DNA of 64,000 nucleotides from Pteria penguin (GCA_035048485.1 CM068586.1:50060433-50124432); one strand, 5' to 3'. Positions 11,901 to 44,050 are shown, counted from the first letter of the stretch. A program made the numbers and translations. Notes: a model not told the origin generated them from the sequence alone.

Positions 11901-14900
11901 GTGGGATGTGGCAGAATGGGTGAGTGTCTCCTGTATGTATACTACATACTGATGTGGGATGTGGCAGAATGGGTGATTGTCTCCTTTCTGTATACTACAC
12001 ACTGATGTGGGATGTGGCAGAATGGGTGAGTGTCTCCTGTCGGTATACTAGATATTAATGTGGGATGTTGTAGAATGGGTGAGTGTCTGCTGTCTGTATA
12101 CTACATACTGATGTGGGATGTAGCAGAATGGGTGAGTGTCTCCTGTCTGTATATTACATACTGATGTGGGACGTGGCAGAATGGGTGAGTGTCTCCTGCC
12201 TGTATACTACATACTGGTGTGGGATGTTGTAGAATTGGTGAGTGTCTCCTGTATGTATACTACATACTGATGTGTGATGTAGCAGAATGGGTGAGTGTCT
12301 CCTGCCTGTATACTACATACTGATGTGTGATGTAGCAGAATGGGTGAGCGTCTCCTGTCTGTATACTACATACTGATGTGGGATGTGGCAGAATGGGTGA
12401 GTGTCTCCTGTCAGTATCCTACATACTGATGTGGGATGTGGCAGAACGGGTGAGTGTCTCCTGTCTGTATACTACATACTGATGTAGGATGTGGCAGAAT
12501 GGGTGAGTGTCCCCTGTCTGTATACTACATATTGATGTGGGATGTGGCAGAATGGGTGAATGTCTCCTGTCTGTATACTACATACTGATGTGGGATGTGG
12601 CAGAATGGGTGAGTGTCCCCTGTCGGTATACTACATACTGATGTGAGATGTTGTAGAATGGGTGAGTGTCTCCTGTCTCTATACTACATACTGATGTGGG
12701 ATGTGGCAGAATGGGTGAGTGTTTCCTGTCTGTATGCTACATACTGATGTGGGATGTGGCAGAATGGGTGAGTGTCTCCTGTCTGTATACTACATACTGA
12801 TGTGGGATGTGGCAGATTGGGTGAGTGTCCCCTGTCGGTATACTACATACTGATGTGGGATGTTGTAGAATGGGTGAGTGTCTCCTGTCTCTATACTACA
12901 TACTGATGTGGGATGTGGCAGAATGGGTGAGTGTCCCCTGTCGGTATACTACATACTGATGTGGGATGTTGTAGAATGGGTGAGTGTCTCCTGTCTCTAT
13001 ACTACATACTGATGTGGGATGTGGCAGAATGGGTGAGTGTCTCCTGTATGTATACTACATACTGATGTGGGATGTGGCAGAATGGGTGATTGTCTCCTTT
13101 CTGTATACTACACACTGATGTGGGATGTGGCAGAATGGGTGAGTGTCTCCTGTCGGTATACTAGATATTAATGTGGGATGTTGTAGAATGGGTGAGTGTC
13201 TGCTGTCTGTATACTACATACTGATGTGGGATGTAGCAGAATGGGTGAGTGTCTCCTGTCTGTATATTACATACTGATGTGGGACGTTGCAGAATGGGTG
13301 AGTGTCTCCTGCCTGTATACTACATACTGGTGTGGGATGTTGTAGAATGGGTGAGTGTCTCCTGTATGTATACTACATACTGATGTGTGATGTAGCAGAA
13401 TGGGTGAGTGTCTCCTGCCTGTATACTACATACTGATGTGTGATGTAGCAGAATGGGTGAGCGTCTCCTGTCTGTATACTACATACTGATGTGGGATGTG
13501 GCAGAATGGGTGAGTGTCTCCTGTCGGTATCCTACATACTGATGTGGGATGTGGCAGAATGGGTGAGTTTCTCCTGTCTGTATACTACATACTGATGTGG
13601 GATGTGGCAGAATGGGTGAGTGTCTCCTGTCGGCATACTACATACTGATGTGGGATGTTGTAGAATGGGTGAGTGTCTCCTGTCTGTATACTACATACTG
13701 ATGTGGGATGTGGTAGAATGGGTGAGTGTCTCCTGTCTATATACTACATATTGATGTGGGATGTTGCAGAATGGATGAGTGTCCCCTGTCTGTATACTAC
13801 GTACTGTTGTGGGACGTGGCAGAATGGGTGAGTGTCTCCTGTCTGTATACTACATACTGATGTGGGATTTGGTAGAATGGGTGAGTGTCTCCTGTCTGTA
13901 TACTACATACTGATGTGGGATGTGGCAGAATGGGTGAGTGTCTCCTGTCTGTATACTACATACTGATGTGGGATGTGGCAGAATGGGTGAGTGTCTCCTG
14001 TCTGTATACTATATACTGATGTGGGATGTCGTAGAATGGGTGAGTGTCTCCTGTCTGTATACTACATATTGATGTGGGATGTGGTAGAATGGGTGAATGT
14101 CTCCTGTCTGTATACTATATACTGATGTGGGATGTGGTAGAATGGGTGAGTGTCTCCTGTCTGTATACTACATATTGATGTGGGATGTGGCAGAATGAGT
14201 GAATGTCTCCTGTCTGTATACTACATACTAATGTGGGATGTGGCAGAATGGGTGAGTGTCTCCTGTCTGTATACTACATACTGATGTGGGATGTGGCAGA
14301 ATGGGTGAGTGTCTCCTGTCTGTATACTACATACTGATGTGGGATGTGGCAGAATGGGTGAGTGTCCCCTGTCGGTATACTACATACTGATGTGGGATGT
14401 GGTAGAATGGGTGAGTGTCTCCTGTCTGTATACTACATACTGATGTGGGATGTGGTAGAATGGGTGAGTGTCTCCTGTATGTATACTACATACTGATGTG
14501 GGATGTGGCAGAATGGGTGAGTGTCTCCTGTCTGTATACTACATACTGATGTGGGATGTGGCAGAATGGGTGAGTGTCTCCTGTCTGTATACTATATACT
14601 GATGTGGGATGTCGTAGAATGGGTGAGTGTCTCCTGTCTGTATACTACATATTGATGTGGGATGTGGTAGAATGGGTGAATGTCTCCTGTCTGTATACTA
14701 TATACTGATGTGGGATGTGGTAGAATGGGTGAGTGTCTCCTGTCTGTATACTACATATTGATGTGGGATGTGGCAGAATGAGTGAATGTCTCCTGTCTGT
14801 ATACTACATACTGATGTGGGATGTGGCAGAATGGGTGAGTGTCTCCTGTCTGTATACTACATACTGATGTGGGATGTGGCAGAATGGGTGAGTGTCTCCT

Positions 14901-17695
14901 GTCTGTATACTACATACTGATGTGGGATGTGGCAGAATGGGTGAGTGTCCCCTGTCGGTATACTACATACTGATGTGGGATGTGGTAGAATGGGTGAGTG
15001 TCTCCTGTCTGTATACTACATACTGATGTGGGATGTGGTAGAATGGGTGAGTGTCTCCTGTATGTATACTACATACTGATGTGGGATGTGGCAGAATGGG
15101 TGAGTGTCTCCTGTCTGTATACTACACACTGAAGTGGAATGTGGCAGAATGGGTGAGTCTCTCCTGTCTGTATACTACATACTGATGTGGGATGTGGCAG
15201 AATGGGTGAATGTCTCCTGTCTGTATACTACATACTGATGTGGGATGTGGCAGAATGGGTGAGTGTCCCCTGTCTGTATACTACATACTGATGTGGGATG
15301 TGGCAGAATGGGTGAGTGTCTCCTGTCTCTATACTACATACTGATGTGGGATGTGGCAGAATGGGTGAGTGTCCCCTGTCGGTATACTACATACTGATGT
15401 GGGATGTTGTAGAATGGGTGAGTGTCTCCTGTCTCTATACTACATACTGATGTGGGATGTGGCAGAATGGGTGAGTGTCTCCTGTATGTATACTACATAC
15501 TGATGTGGGATGTGGCAGAATGGGTGATTGTCTCCTTTCTGTATACTACATACTGATGTGGGATGTGGCAGAATGGGTGAGTGTCTCCTGTCTGTATACT
15601 ACATACTGATGTGGGATGTGGCAGAATGGGTGAGTGTCTCCTTTCTGTATACTACACACTGAAGTGGGATGTGGCAGAATGGGTGAGTGTCTCCTGTCGG
15701 TATACTACATATTAATGTGGGATGTTGTAGAATGGGTGAGTGTCTGCTGTCTGTATACTACATACTGATGTGGGATGTGGCAGAATGGGTGAGTGTTTCC
15801 TGTCTGTATACTACATACTGATGTGGGATGTGGCAGAATGGGTGGGTGTCTCCTGTCTGTATACTACATGCTGATGTGGGATGTGGCAGAATGGGTGAGT
15901 GTCTCCTGTCTGTATACTACATACTGATGTGGGATGTGGCAGAATGGGTGAGTGTCTCCTGTATGTATACTACATACTGATGTGGGATGTGGCAGAATGG
16001 GTGAGTGTCTCCTGTCTGTATACTACATACTGATGTGGGATGTGGCAGAATGGGTGTGTGTCTCCTGTCTGTATACTACATACTGATGTGGGATGTGGCA
16101 GAATGGGTGAGTGTCTCCTGTCTGTATACTACATACTGATGTGGGATGTGGCAGAACGGGTGAGTGTCTCCTGTCTGTATACTACATACTGATGTGGGAT
16201 GTGGCAGAATGGGTGAGTGTCCCCTGTCTGTATACTACATATTGATGTGGGATGTGGCAGAATGGGTGAATGTCTCCTGTCTGTATACTACATACTGATG
16301 TGGGATGTGGCAGAATGGGTGAGTGTCCCCTGTCGGTATACTACATACTGATGTGAGATGTTGTAGAATGGGTGAGTGTCTCCTGTCTCTATACTACATA
16401 CTGATGTGGGATATGGCAGAATGGGTGAGTGTCTCCTGTCTGTATGCTACATACTGATGTGGGATGTGGCAGAATGGGTGAGTGTCTCCTGTCTGTATAC
16501 TACATACTGATGTGGGATGTGGCAGATTGGGTGAGTGTCCCCTGTCGGTATACTACATACTGATGTGGGATGTTGTAGAATGGGTGAGTGTCTCCTGTCT
16601 CTATACTACATACTGATGTGGGATGTGGCAGAATGGGTGAGTGTCCCCTGTCGGTATACTACATACTGATGTGGGATGTTGTAGAATGGGTGAGTGTCTC
16701 CTGTCTCTATACTACATACTGATGTGGGATGTGGCAGAATGGGTGAGTGTCTCCTGTATGTATACTACATACCGAAGTAGGATGTGGCAGAATGGGTGAT
16801 TGTCTCCTTTCTGTATACTACATAGTGATGTGGGATGTGGCAGAATGGGTGAGTGTCTCCTGTGTGTATACTACATAGTGATGTGGGATGTGGCAGAATG
16901 GGTGAGTGTCTCCTGTCTGTATACTACATACTGATGTGGGATGTGGCAGAATGGGTGAGTGTCTCCTGTCTGTATACTACATATTGATGTGGGATGTGGC
17001 AGAATGGGTGAGTGTCTCCTGTATGTATACTACATACTGATGTGGGATGTGGCAGAATGGGTGAGTGTCTCCTGTCTGTATACTACATACTGATGTGGGA
17101 TGTGGTAGAATGGGTGAATGTCTCCTGTCTGTATACTATATACCGATGTGGGATGTGGCAGAATGGGTGAGTGTCTCCTGTCTGTATGCTACATATTGAT
17201 GTGGGATGTGGCAGAATGGGTGAGTGTCTCCTGTCTGTATACTACATACTGATGTGGGATGTGGCAGAATGGGTGAGTGTCTCCTGTCTGTATACTACAT
17301 ACTGATGTGGGATGTGGTAGAATGGGTGAATGTCTCCTGTCTGTATACTACATACTGATGTGGGATGTAGCAGAATGGGTGAGTGTCTCCTGTCTGTATA
17401 CTACATATTGATGTGGGATGTGGCAGAATGGGTGAGTGTCTCCTTTCTGTATACTATATACTGATGTGGGATGTGGCAGAATGGGTGAGTGTCTCCTGTC
17501 TGAATACTACATACTGATGTGGAATGTGGCAGAATGGGTGAGTGTCTCCTGTCTGAATACTACATACTGATGTGTGATGTAGCAGAATGGGTGAGTGTCT
17601 CCTGTCTGTATACTACATACTGATGTGTGATGTAGCAGAGTGGGTGAGTGTCTCCTGTCTCTATACTACATACTGGTGTGGGAATTGGCAGAATT
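8981..17695. repeat. 53-bp satellite array, about 164 copies, with higher-order structure
   Basis: Consensus unit TGATGTGGGATGTGGCAGAA, TGGGTGAGTGTCTCCTGTCT, GTATACTACATAC. Diagnostic variants recur at exact multiples of 53: TGTAGCAG at 9045, 12119 and 13232 (58 and 21 units apart), GAACGGG at 11331, 12444 and 16154 (21 and 70 units), GTCGTAG at 14028 and 14611 (11 units). This shows segmental duplication within the array. Every frame has stops, so it is non-coding. Units contain GGGTGAGT, a 5' splice-site-like word, but the array is in no recognised gene. Confidence 0.97.
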
Positions 17696-18404
17696 GAGAC
17701 ATTTTTCCATATCAATATGTCCAGCGTCTTAGTATGTACTTAGGTAGACAAATTGAATGTAAATGTTTTTGCCTCAAAGTAAATCGAGCAAATCTTCTTC
17801 AAGTATGCTTTGAATATAAGACAACAGGAAGATAACATTTTAGTTTTTATTGATCATAACGAGTAACGATGTATACCAGAATGTATTGATAGTATACCAA
17901 TTTAAATTAAGGGGGAAACTGATTTCTAAGCCCAGCTAGAAAGGTGATGCAGCATTATGATGCTATATTAGTTCTGGGGTAGGTAATCACTGCATTCACA
18001 ATACGATAAATTAAGATGACATTTAAAACAATTCTTTTTAAAATATATAATTTGATAAAAAAAATTATTCATATATGTAAAATCTTCTTGACGCAATAGT
18101 AAAACACAATATTTCACCAACTCTGAGTAATAGGTCACAATACTGTGATAGAAAAGTGATTGCCAGCAATCAGTACTCTACATCGCAGCACCCATATCAT
18201 TAAATGATTGAATCTTTTGAAAAAAAAATACCGAAAATAACTGGTGTCAAGTGATTATGACACTAACAGCGATGTAACAGACGGAGGAAACAAATGTAAC
18301 TCTGCACTGCATATACAAATGAATATGATTCAACACTGTGTAGAAAGTGTCACTGCCACATAACATCAGGAAAAAAGTAGGGCACCGCTAACGGGTGCAT
18401 GATA
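17696..18404. other. Unassigned AT-rich sequence
   Basis: No gene or repeat recognised between the satellite and the next tandem array. Confidence 0.5.
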
Positions 18405-19390
18405 CGCCCGCATCATGTTTTAATGTGGTCTACAAGCCACATCCTTTCATATGAGACAATCAAAAGTTTTGTTCCCCCTGTAGTTAAGGAGGAGAAGACC
18501 GGACAAGCTTTTCCGACCCCGCCCATTTTCCCCCAGGGACTGACCTCAACTTTGAAACCCACATGCACAACTACAAGCCCCACCCTTTCATATGACACCA
18601 TCAAAAGTTTTGTTCCCCGTTTAGTTTAGGAAAAGAAGCCCGGACAAGCTTTTCCGACCCCGCCCATTTCCCCCCACCCCAGGGGCCTGACCCCAACTTA
18701 GAAACCAACATGCACAACTACAAGCCACACCCTTTCATATGACATTATCAAAAGTTTTGTTCCCCCTTTAGTTAAGGAGGAGAAGCCCGTACAAGCTTTT
18801 CTGACCCCGCCCATTTTCCCCCACCCCAGGAGCCTGACCCCAACTTTGAAACCCACATGCACAACTACAAGCCCCACCCTTTCATATGACACCATCAAAA
18901 GTTTTGTTCCCCCTTTAGTTAAGGAAAAGAAGCCCGGACAAGCTTTTCCGACCCCGCCCATTTCCCCCCACCCCAGGGGCCTGACCCCAACTTAGAAACC
19001 AACATGCACAACTACAAGCCACACCCTTTCATATGACATCATCAAAAGTTTTGTTCCCCCTTTAGTTAAGGAGGAGAAGCCCGTACAAGCTTTTCTGATT
19101 CCGCCCATTTTCCCCCACCGCAGGAGCCTGACCCCAACTTTGAAACCCACATGCACAACTACAAGACACACCCTTTCATATGGCACCATCAAAAGTTTTG
19201 TTCCCCTTTTAGTTAAGGAGGAGAAGCCCGGACAAGCTTTTCCGAACCCATCATTTTCCCCCACCCCAGGAGCCTGACCCCAACTTTGAAACACACATGC
19301 ACAACTACAAGACACATCCTTTCATATGACACCATCAAAAGTTTTGTTCCCCCTTTAGTTAAGGAGGAGAAGCCTGGACAAGGATGGATG
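18405..19390. repeat. 147-bp tandem repeat with alternating dimer structure
   Basis: The landmark CAAGCTTTT (last copy CAAGGATGG) falls at 18504, 18645, 18792, 18939, 19086, 19233 and 19379, a 147-bp period with the first interval 141. Alternate units share variants (for example CTTAGAAACCAACATGC near 18695 and 18990), giving a 294-bp dimer. The frames read across it are repeat artefacts. Confidence 0.92.
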
Positions 19391-19465
19391 GACGGACGGA
19401 CAGACGGACAGACGACATCGGTATAGCATAATACGCCCACATTTTTAAATGAGGGCGTATAAAAA
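19381..19465. repeat. GGAC/GGAT-rich terminus with hairpin
   Basis: A GGACGGACGGACAGACGGAC-type run is followed by a short hairpin (ATACGCCCAC, ATTTTTAAAT spacer, GAGGGCGTAT). A related word (GATACGCCCGCAT) lies just before the 147-bp array, suggesting the array sits inside one dispersed element. Confidence 0.5.
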
Positions 19466-19616
19466 GTATAATAACACTTAAGTCAAACCCTCCGCGGGGA
19501 ACATTTCTAAGAGGTCCACACTATACACCGGAAGTAAAAACATATTTATGTGGTTTTCTTCCTGTATATGATATTCCTTTTGTTTCTGTTTTATGACACT
19601 TGTTTTCATACAAAGG

Positions 19617-19790
19617 TCATTCACTTATACGGTGATGGCATTCGCCTGATATGCAGAAATTTAGACCTACCATAAGCTGACAGAGATCTTTAGCGTGCCA
19701 CATCTATCATGACACGGGACCTCGGTTTTTACCATGACACGAGACCTCGGTTTTTACCGTATCATTCAGGACACCGACGACACGCCCACC
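19617..19790 (-). mobile_element. SINE-A fragment with nascent internal duplication
   Basis: Reverse-oriented SINE-A: GGTGATGGCATTCGCCTGAT, then ATCTTTAGCGTGCCA, then CATGACACGGGACCTCGG. That last segment is present twice in a row, an early stage of the expansion seen at 4035 and 42785. Confidence 0.75.
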
Positions 19791-20224
19791 TCTCGGTCAC
19801 GACCAAAACCTTGCGTCCGTGATCTATGTTTAGTTGCAGAAGAAACCGAGGCACAATATATTCATAGAAAAAATAAACCTTCCATCATATGGTAGGTAAG
19901 CAATAAGCCAAGAAATACATCCAACTCCAAATAAATAAATAGATAATGATAATAAAAGTAATACAAATAATCCCAAAAGTAAAAAGGGACACAACTCCAG
20001 CACTGTGATCCCTCTTTGGATCTGCCGTATCCTTTTCATAAGAGACTCCGTAAATATTCAGTATAGGTATGGTGATGATGATGACGTTATGAGGTGATGA
20101 TGATGACGTCATGAGGTATCTGGCACATGTTTTAATAAATTCTTGACGAATGTATTGCAAAAGACTACCGGATTCTTACAACGACAATGAATAAAAGGAG
20201 AATCCTGCTGTCATCCGATGTTCC

Positions 20225-38444
<18,220 letters not shown>

Positions 38445-39176
38445 TCTTTCCCTAAACAGTGAAAAATAAAAAGAATTTTAAAATAAAGTCACTTCCTTTC
38501 GTGGTGTCTCATACTCTTACAATGTAGACATTGGGACAGTCACGTGATCAGCTCTCTACATGGATAGGTAAATACAAAGAATAAACCGTAACGTACAACG
38601 GTGATTCCGTGCGCGAAAGTGGGTTAATTTTCGAAAAGAAAATATGTGATGTTTTCATTCTCTTTTTTCACAAAACTAGAAGAAAAGAAGTTAATGAAAT
38701 GACATAATTGGCTCCCCTGTTATGGAAGGGAACCTTTAACATTTTAACACTTTGTTTTCTAATAATGTACAGAGCTGATGTCGATTTAGTTCCATTTAGA
38801 CAGTTAATTGATCGAACAGGAGCTAACAATGATCATACGGGAGTTTAAATACCGATAGTTCATTGTAAACGATATTATGTATGTAAATTACAAGACATGG
38901 ACACAGAGAAGGGGTGGATTTGGAAATGTTTGAAAAGACTTTTGCTGTTAAGTTGTACAATTTTGTCCCTCGTGATGATAAAGTGGGGATTTAACTTTGT
39001 GGTATAACTATTTTACAAAAGGAAAAGGGATCTGCCTTCAAAAAGAAAACTAAAAGGGTGGAGGTTTTTTTTTTCAAACTTACCAAAACAAAACAAAATG
39101 ATAATAATGATAATAAAATAATAATAAATAATAATAGTAAACCAAAATGGGAGGATACCGACCTCTATAGTTCTGC

Positions 39177-39211
<35 letters not shown>

Positions 39212-39604
39212 AGTAGCCCATATATCACTAACAGTCGTAAACGAACCCGTCACGACCGTAAACGTAGTTGAACCCGTAAGAGCGAATGCGATAGAAATGC
39301 GTTTCACTAAAAATCGTAAGCGTAAACTTAAGATGAAAATTCATCGACAGTTACGTGAAGTACGAATTCGTAGTTGATCCCGTCGATACCTGATTTACTG
39401 GATCAGTAACGGTTACGTCAAAGATTGTTAAAGAAACTATCTACAGGTATGTTAGAATCGCGGACACAGACAGTGTATGGGAATGGGGGTTCCAAATACG
39501 ATGAACCTGAATAAGTTATAAAAGGGACATACTCCTATGCGACAAACCGATGGAATCTACACGTAAAAGACGTCGTAAACTAGTTCTCAGTAAGACTAAT
39601 GCAG
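38445..39604. promoter_or_regulatory. 5' flank of the receptor gene
   Basis: The region upstream of the receptor start. It must hold the 5' UTR and probably the promoter, but no TATA box or named site can be defended. Contains an (AG)n run at 39180-39210 and ends at the satellite. Confidence 0.35.
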
Positions 39605-42140
39605 TAAAAGTGATATATACATGCATAATGACTACATGCATTTATCACAGGAACATAGAGAATAATAACTGCATGTATGTATCATCACGAGGGAATCATA
39701 GAGAATAATAAATACATGTATTTACTATCACGAGGGAAATCATAGAGAATAATAAATACATGTATTTACTATCACGTGGGAAATCATAGAGAATAATAAC
39801 TACATGTATTTATCATCACGAGGGAATCATAGAGAATAATAAATACATGTATTTACTATCACGAGGGAAATCATAGAGAATAATAAATACATGTATTTAC
39901 TATCACGTGGGAAATCATAGAGAATAATAACTACATGTATTTATCATCACGAGGGAAATCATAGAGAATAATAACTACATGTATTTATCATCACGAGGGA
40001 ATCATAGAGAATAATAAATACATGTATGTATCATCACGAGGGAATCATAGAGAATAATAAATACATGTATTTACTATCACGTGGGAAATCATAGAGAATA
40101 ATAACTACATGTATTTATCATCACGAGGGAAATCATAGAGAATAAGGCCTACATGTATTTATCATCACGAGGGAATCATAGAGAATAATAAATACATGTA
40201 TTTACCATCACGAGGGAATCATAGAGAATAAGGCCTACATGTATTTACCATCAGGAGGGAAATCATAGAGAATAGTAACTACATGTATTTATCATCACGA
40301 GGGAATCATAGAGAATAATAAATACATGTATGTATCATCACGAGGGAAATCATAGAGAATAATAAATACATGTATTTATCACGAGGGAATCATAGAGAAT
40401 AATGCCTACATGTATTTATCATCACATGGAATCATAGAGAATAATAATTACATGTATTTATCATCACGAGGGAAATCATAGAGAATAATAACTACATGTA
40501 TTTACCATCACGAGGGAAATCATAGAGAATAATAACTACATGTATTTACCATCACGAGGGAAATCATAGAGAATAATAACTACATGTATTTACCATCACG
40601 AGGGAAATCATAGAGAATAATAACTACGTGAATGTATCATCACGAGGGAAATCATAGAGAATAGTAACTACATGTATTTACCATCACGAGGGAAATCATA
40701 GAGAATAATAACTACATGTATTCATCATCACGAGGGAAATCATAGAGAATAATAACTACATGTATTTACTATCACGTGGGAAATCATAGAGAATAGTAAC
40801 TACATGTATTTACCATCACGTGGGAAATCATAGAGAATAGTAACTACATGTATTTATCATCACGAGGGAAATCATAGAGAATAATAACTACATGTATTTA
40901 TCATCACGAGGGAAATCATAGAGAATAGTAACTACATGTATTTACCATCACGAGGGAAATCATAGAGAATAGTAACTACATGTATTTATCATCACGAGGG
41001 AAATCATAGAGAATAGTAACTACATGTATTCATCATCACGAGGGAAATCATAGAGAATAATAACTACATGTATTTACTATCACGTGGGAAATCATAGAGA
41101 ATAGTAACTACATGTATTTATCATCACGAGGGAAATCATAGAGAATAATAACTACATGTATTTATCATCACGAGGGAAATCATAGAGAATAATAACTACA
41201 TGTATTTATCATCACGAGGGAAATCATAGAGAATAGTAACTACATGTATTTATCATCACGAGGGAAATCATAGAGAATAGTAACTACATGTATTTATCAT
41301 CACGAGGAAATCATAGAGAATAATAACTACATGTATTTACCATCACGAGGGAAATCATAGAGAATAATAACTACATGTATTTACCATCACGAGGGAAATC
41401 ATAGAGAATAATAACTACATGTATTTACCATCACGAGGGAAATCATAGAGAATAATAACTACATGTATTCATCATCACGAGGGAAATCATAGAGAATAAT
41501 GGCTACATGTATTTACCATCACGAGGGAATCATAGAGAATAATAACTACGTGAATGTATCATCACGAGGGAAATCATAGAAAATAATAACTACATGTATT
41601 TATCATCAGGAGGGAAATCATAGAGAATAATAACTACATGTATTTACCATCACGAGGGAAATCATAGAGAATAATAACTACATGTATTTACTATCACGAG
41701 GGAAATCATAGAGAATAGTAACTACATGTATTTATCATCACGAGGGAAATCATAGAGAATAATAACTACATGTATTCATCATCACGAGGGAAATCATAGA
41801 GAATAATAACTACATGTATTTACCATCACGAGGGAAATCATAGAGAATAATAACTACATGTATTTACCATCACGAGGGAAATCATAGAGAATAGTAACTA
41901 CATGTATTCATCATCACGAGGGAAATCATAGAGAATAGTAACTACATGTATTTACCATCACGAGGGAAATCATAGAGAATAGTAACTACATGTATTTACC
42001 ATCACGAGGGAAATCATAGAGAATAATGGCTACATGTATTTACCATCACGAGGGAATCATACAGAATAATAACTACATATATTTATCATCACAAAGGAAT
42101 CATAGAGAGAATAATGCTTACATGTATTTATCATCACGAT
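39605..42140 (+). repeat. 44/45-bp satellite, about 57 copies
   Basis: Unit ATCATAGAGAATAATAACTA, CATGTATTTATCATCACGAG, GGAA, with GGAA/GGAAA length variants. Variants AATAATAACT/AATAGTAACT and TTTATC/TTTACC/TTCATC are interspersed; some short blocks recur in order. No ORFs. About 1.2 kb upstream of the receptor start codon. Confidence 0.96.
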
Positions 42141-42784
42141 GAAATCATGATCATTATAAATTGAGAGGGTATGACAATGTAAGACCTCTTCTTCCGATCT
42201 GTTTCTTTAGAATCACTGCTGGCTTCCTACGGCTACTCACACTGATCGTGTGGATTTGTGGTTGATGACCGATTCTGTCTTTGCTGCCGACTGCTTGCTC
42301 ATTAGATGGCGAACTGTTGTACCTGTATAGAGAAAGGCTATGCACTCGTTCAATCAGAAGGCGTGCATTTCCTCTATATAATACTGTGCGACATTTGAAG
42401 GCCATGGGTCTATCCTTCATTTAACAAATTAAGATCTACCTCTCAAAGTGTACTTTAGCATGTGAACATATTATGTTTTAAGCAAAAAGCGGATCATTGA
42501 CTTAAAAACGGAACTTTCCCATTTCAGACCAGAAAATACAACTATAGATCGACGATGATATCAAGATAAGAATCAAATGAAGGCGTGAATGAAATAGTCA
42601 TGTTACTTTCATGTCGATTTGTCTGTCGCTTTGATCTAAATTAATTCATCTGTTCGTTTGTCTCCTGTTTTACGACAAACTTTGTTAATTCAAATGGTGG
42701 CGGCACCCACCCCGATTCATTGTACACAATACGAGGCCTACTTAAAGGATTCGTGCGATGTAGTGACAGAAATATTATGTGCAA
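42141..42784. other. Unassigned sequence
   Basis: No gene recognised. The 88-residue minus-strand ORF at 42154-42420 has no motif or splice context. Confidence 0.45.
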
Positions 42785-43140
42785 GCACCAACAATGACTT
42801 GGGAACTCGGTTTAACCATGACACGGGAACTCGGTTTAACCAGGACACGGAAACTCGGTTTAACCATTACACGGGAACTCAGTTTAATCTTGACTCGGGA
42901 ACTCAGTTTAAACATGACACGGGAATTCGGTTTAACCATGATATGGGAACTCGGTTTAACCATGACACGGACACTCGATTTAACCATGATAGGGGAACTC
43001 GGTTTAACCGTGACACGGGAACTCATTTTAAATTTGACACGCGTACTTGTTTTAACCATGGCACGGTATCTCGGTTTTGCTGTCGCATCCGAAATATATT
43101 ACTCCAGCGAGCAGTCGGTCGGATTGAAATCTGGAACCTT
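42785..43140 (-). mobile_element. SINE-A fragment with internal 24-bp expansion
   Basis: About 11 tandem copies of CATGACACGGGAACTCGG plus TTTAAC on the plus strand. They flow directly into GGTATCTCGGTTTTGCTGTC and GCATCCGAAATATA, which match reverse SINE-A (GGGCCTCGGTTTTTACTGTC, CATCCGAAAGACAT). The 181-residue plus-strand frame with NHDTGTRF repeats and the frames on the other strand are products of this array. Confidence 0.8.
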
Positions 43141-43699
43141 TCTATAACAAGTAAAAGAACAGCGCATGAGTGGCCAAGCTACGACGACGGTGAGCTAAAC
43201 TGAAGTGAGCTAAACTGAACTGAACAGAACTTTTCTAGTAAACTGGACAAAGGTATCGAATTTAATCGGGTACAACTTTGCTGGACGAACAGCATTTCCA
43301 ATGTTAATAAACGCCTGATCCAATACTGTGAAGGTCCAGTGATTAGGTGCATTTTAATTTCCATTTTAAGCTGAAGAATGCACCTAGATACACTGCTATG
43401 AACGTGATATAATAAAAAAGGGGTGAGTAACCAACAAAACCAATTACGGACTTATTATGGAGAGACTTTTCATCTCGTGGGTTTTTTTAAGTAATTTAGT
43501 AATCTCAATGTATTTTACAGGGAGATTTATTTCTTTTCTTACATTCAATAAAAGAATTTTTCGTTTTTATTTTTTGTCAAGCCAATGTGTGAATTTGGTA
43601 ATGTGTAACAAACCATTTATAAAATATGACTAGTTCAGAATTCATAAAATAGAAATAATATAGCAGTGGCGGATCCAAAAGTACGACAATGTGCTATAC
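43141..43699. other. Unassigned sequence
   Basis: No gene recognised. A solo CAGTGGCGGATCC element end lies at about 43663. Confidence 0.45.
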
Positions 43700-44050
43700 T
43701 TAGAATACTTATGTACTAACTCACTAACCGTCTAACGCACTAACGCTTCTTTTGACCAACAAACTAACGCTTCTCTGAATACTGCACCAACCCTTCCTGG
43801 GCAAACACACTAATTGTCCAACACAATAACGCTTCCCCTGACCAACACACTAATGCTTCCCTAATAGTTTTCTAAGGAAACACACTAACGCTTTCTGGGC
43901 CAGCACTCTAAGGCTTCGTTGACAAACACACTCATGCTTCCCTATCAAAATCACTAACGCTTCCTTGTCCAACATACTAATATTTCCCTGACGTACACAC
44001 CAACGCTTCCTCGACCAATAACTAAGTCTTCCCCGCTAATACACAGAAGA
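43700..44050 (+). repeat. Degenerate 27-30-bp minisatellite
   Basis: About a dozen diverged copies of ACACACTAACGCTTCCCTGA-like sequence followed by CCA. Confidence 0.75.

Noticed and set aside
8981..17695. CRISPR array
   Set aside because: Units are contiguous without unique spacers, in animal DNA; it is a satellite.
18399..19440. Series of ORFs of 63-107 residues
   Set aside because: All are readings of the 147-bp tandem repeat.
42658..43203. 181-residue repetitive protein as a real gene
   Set aside because: The repeats are a SINE-derived minisatellite and frames are open on both strands; kept only as a finding.
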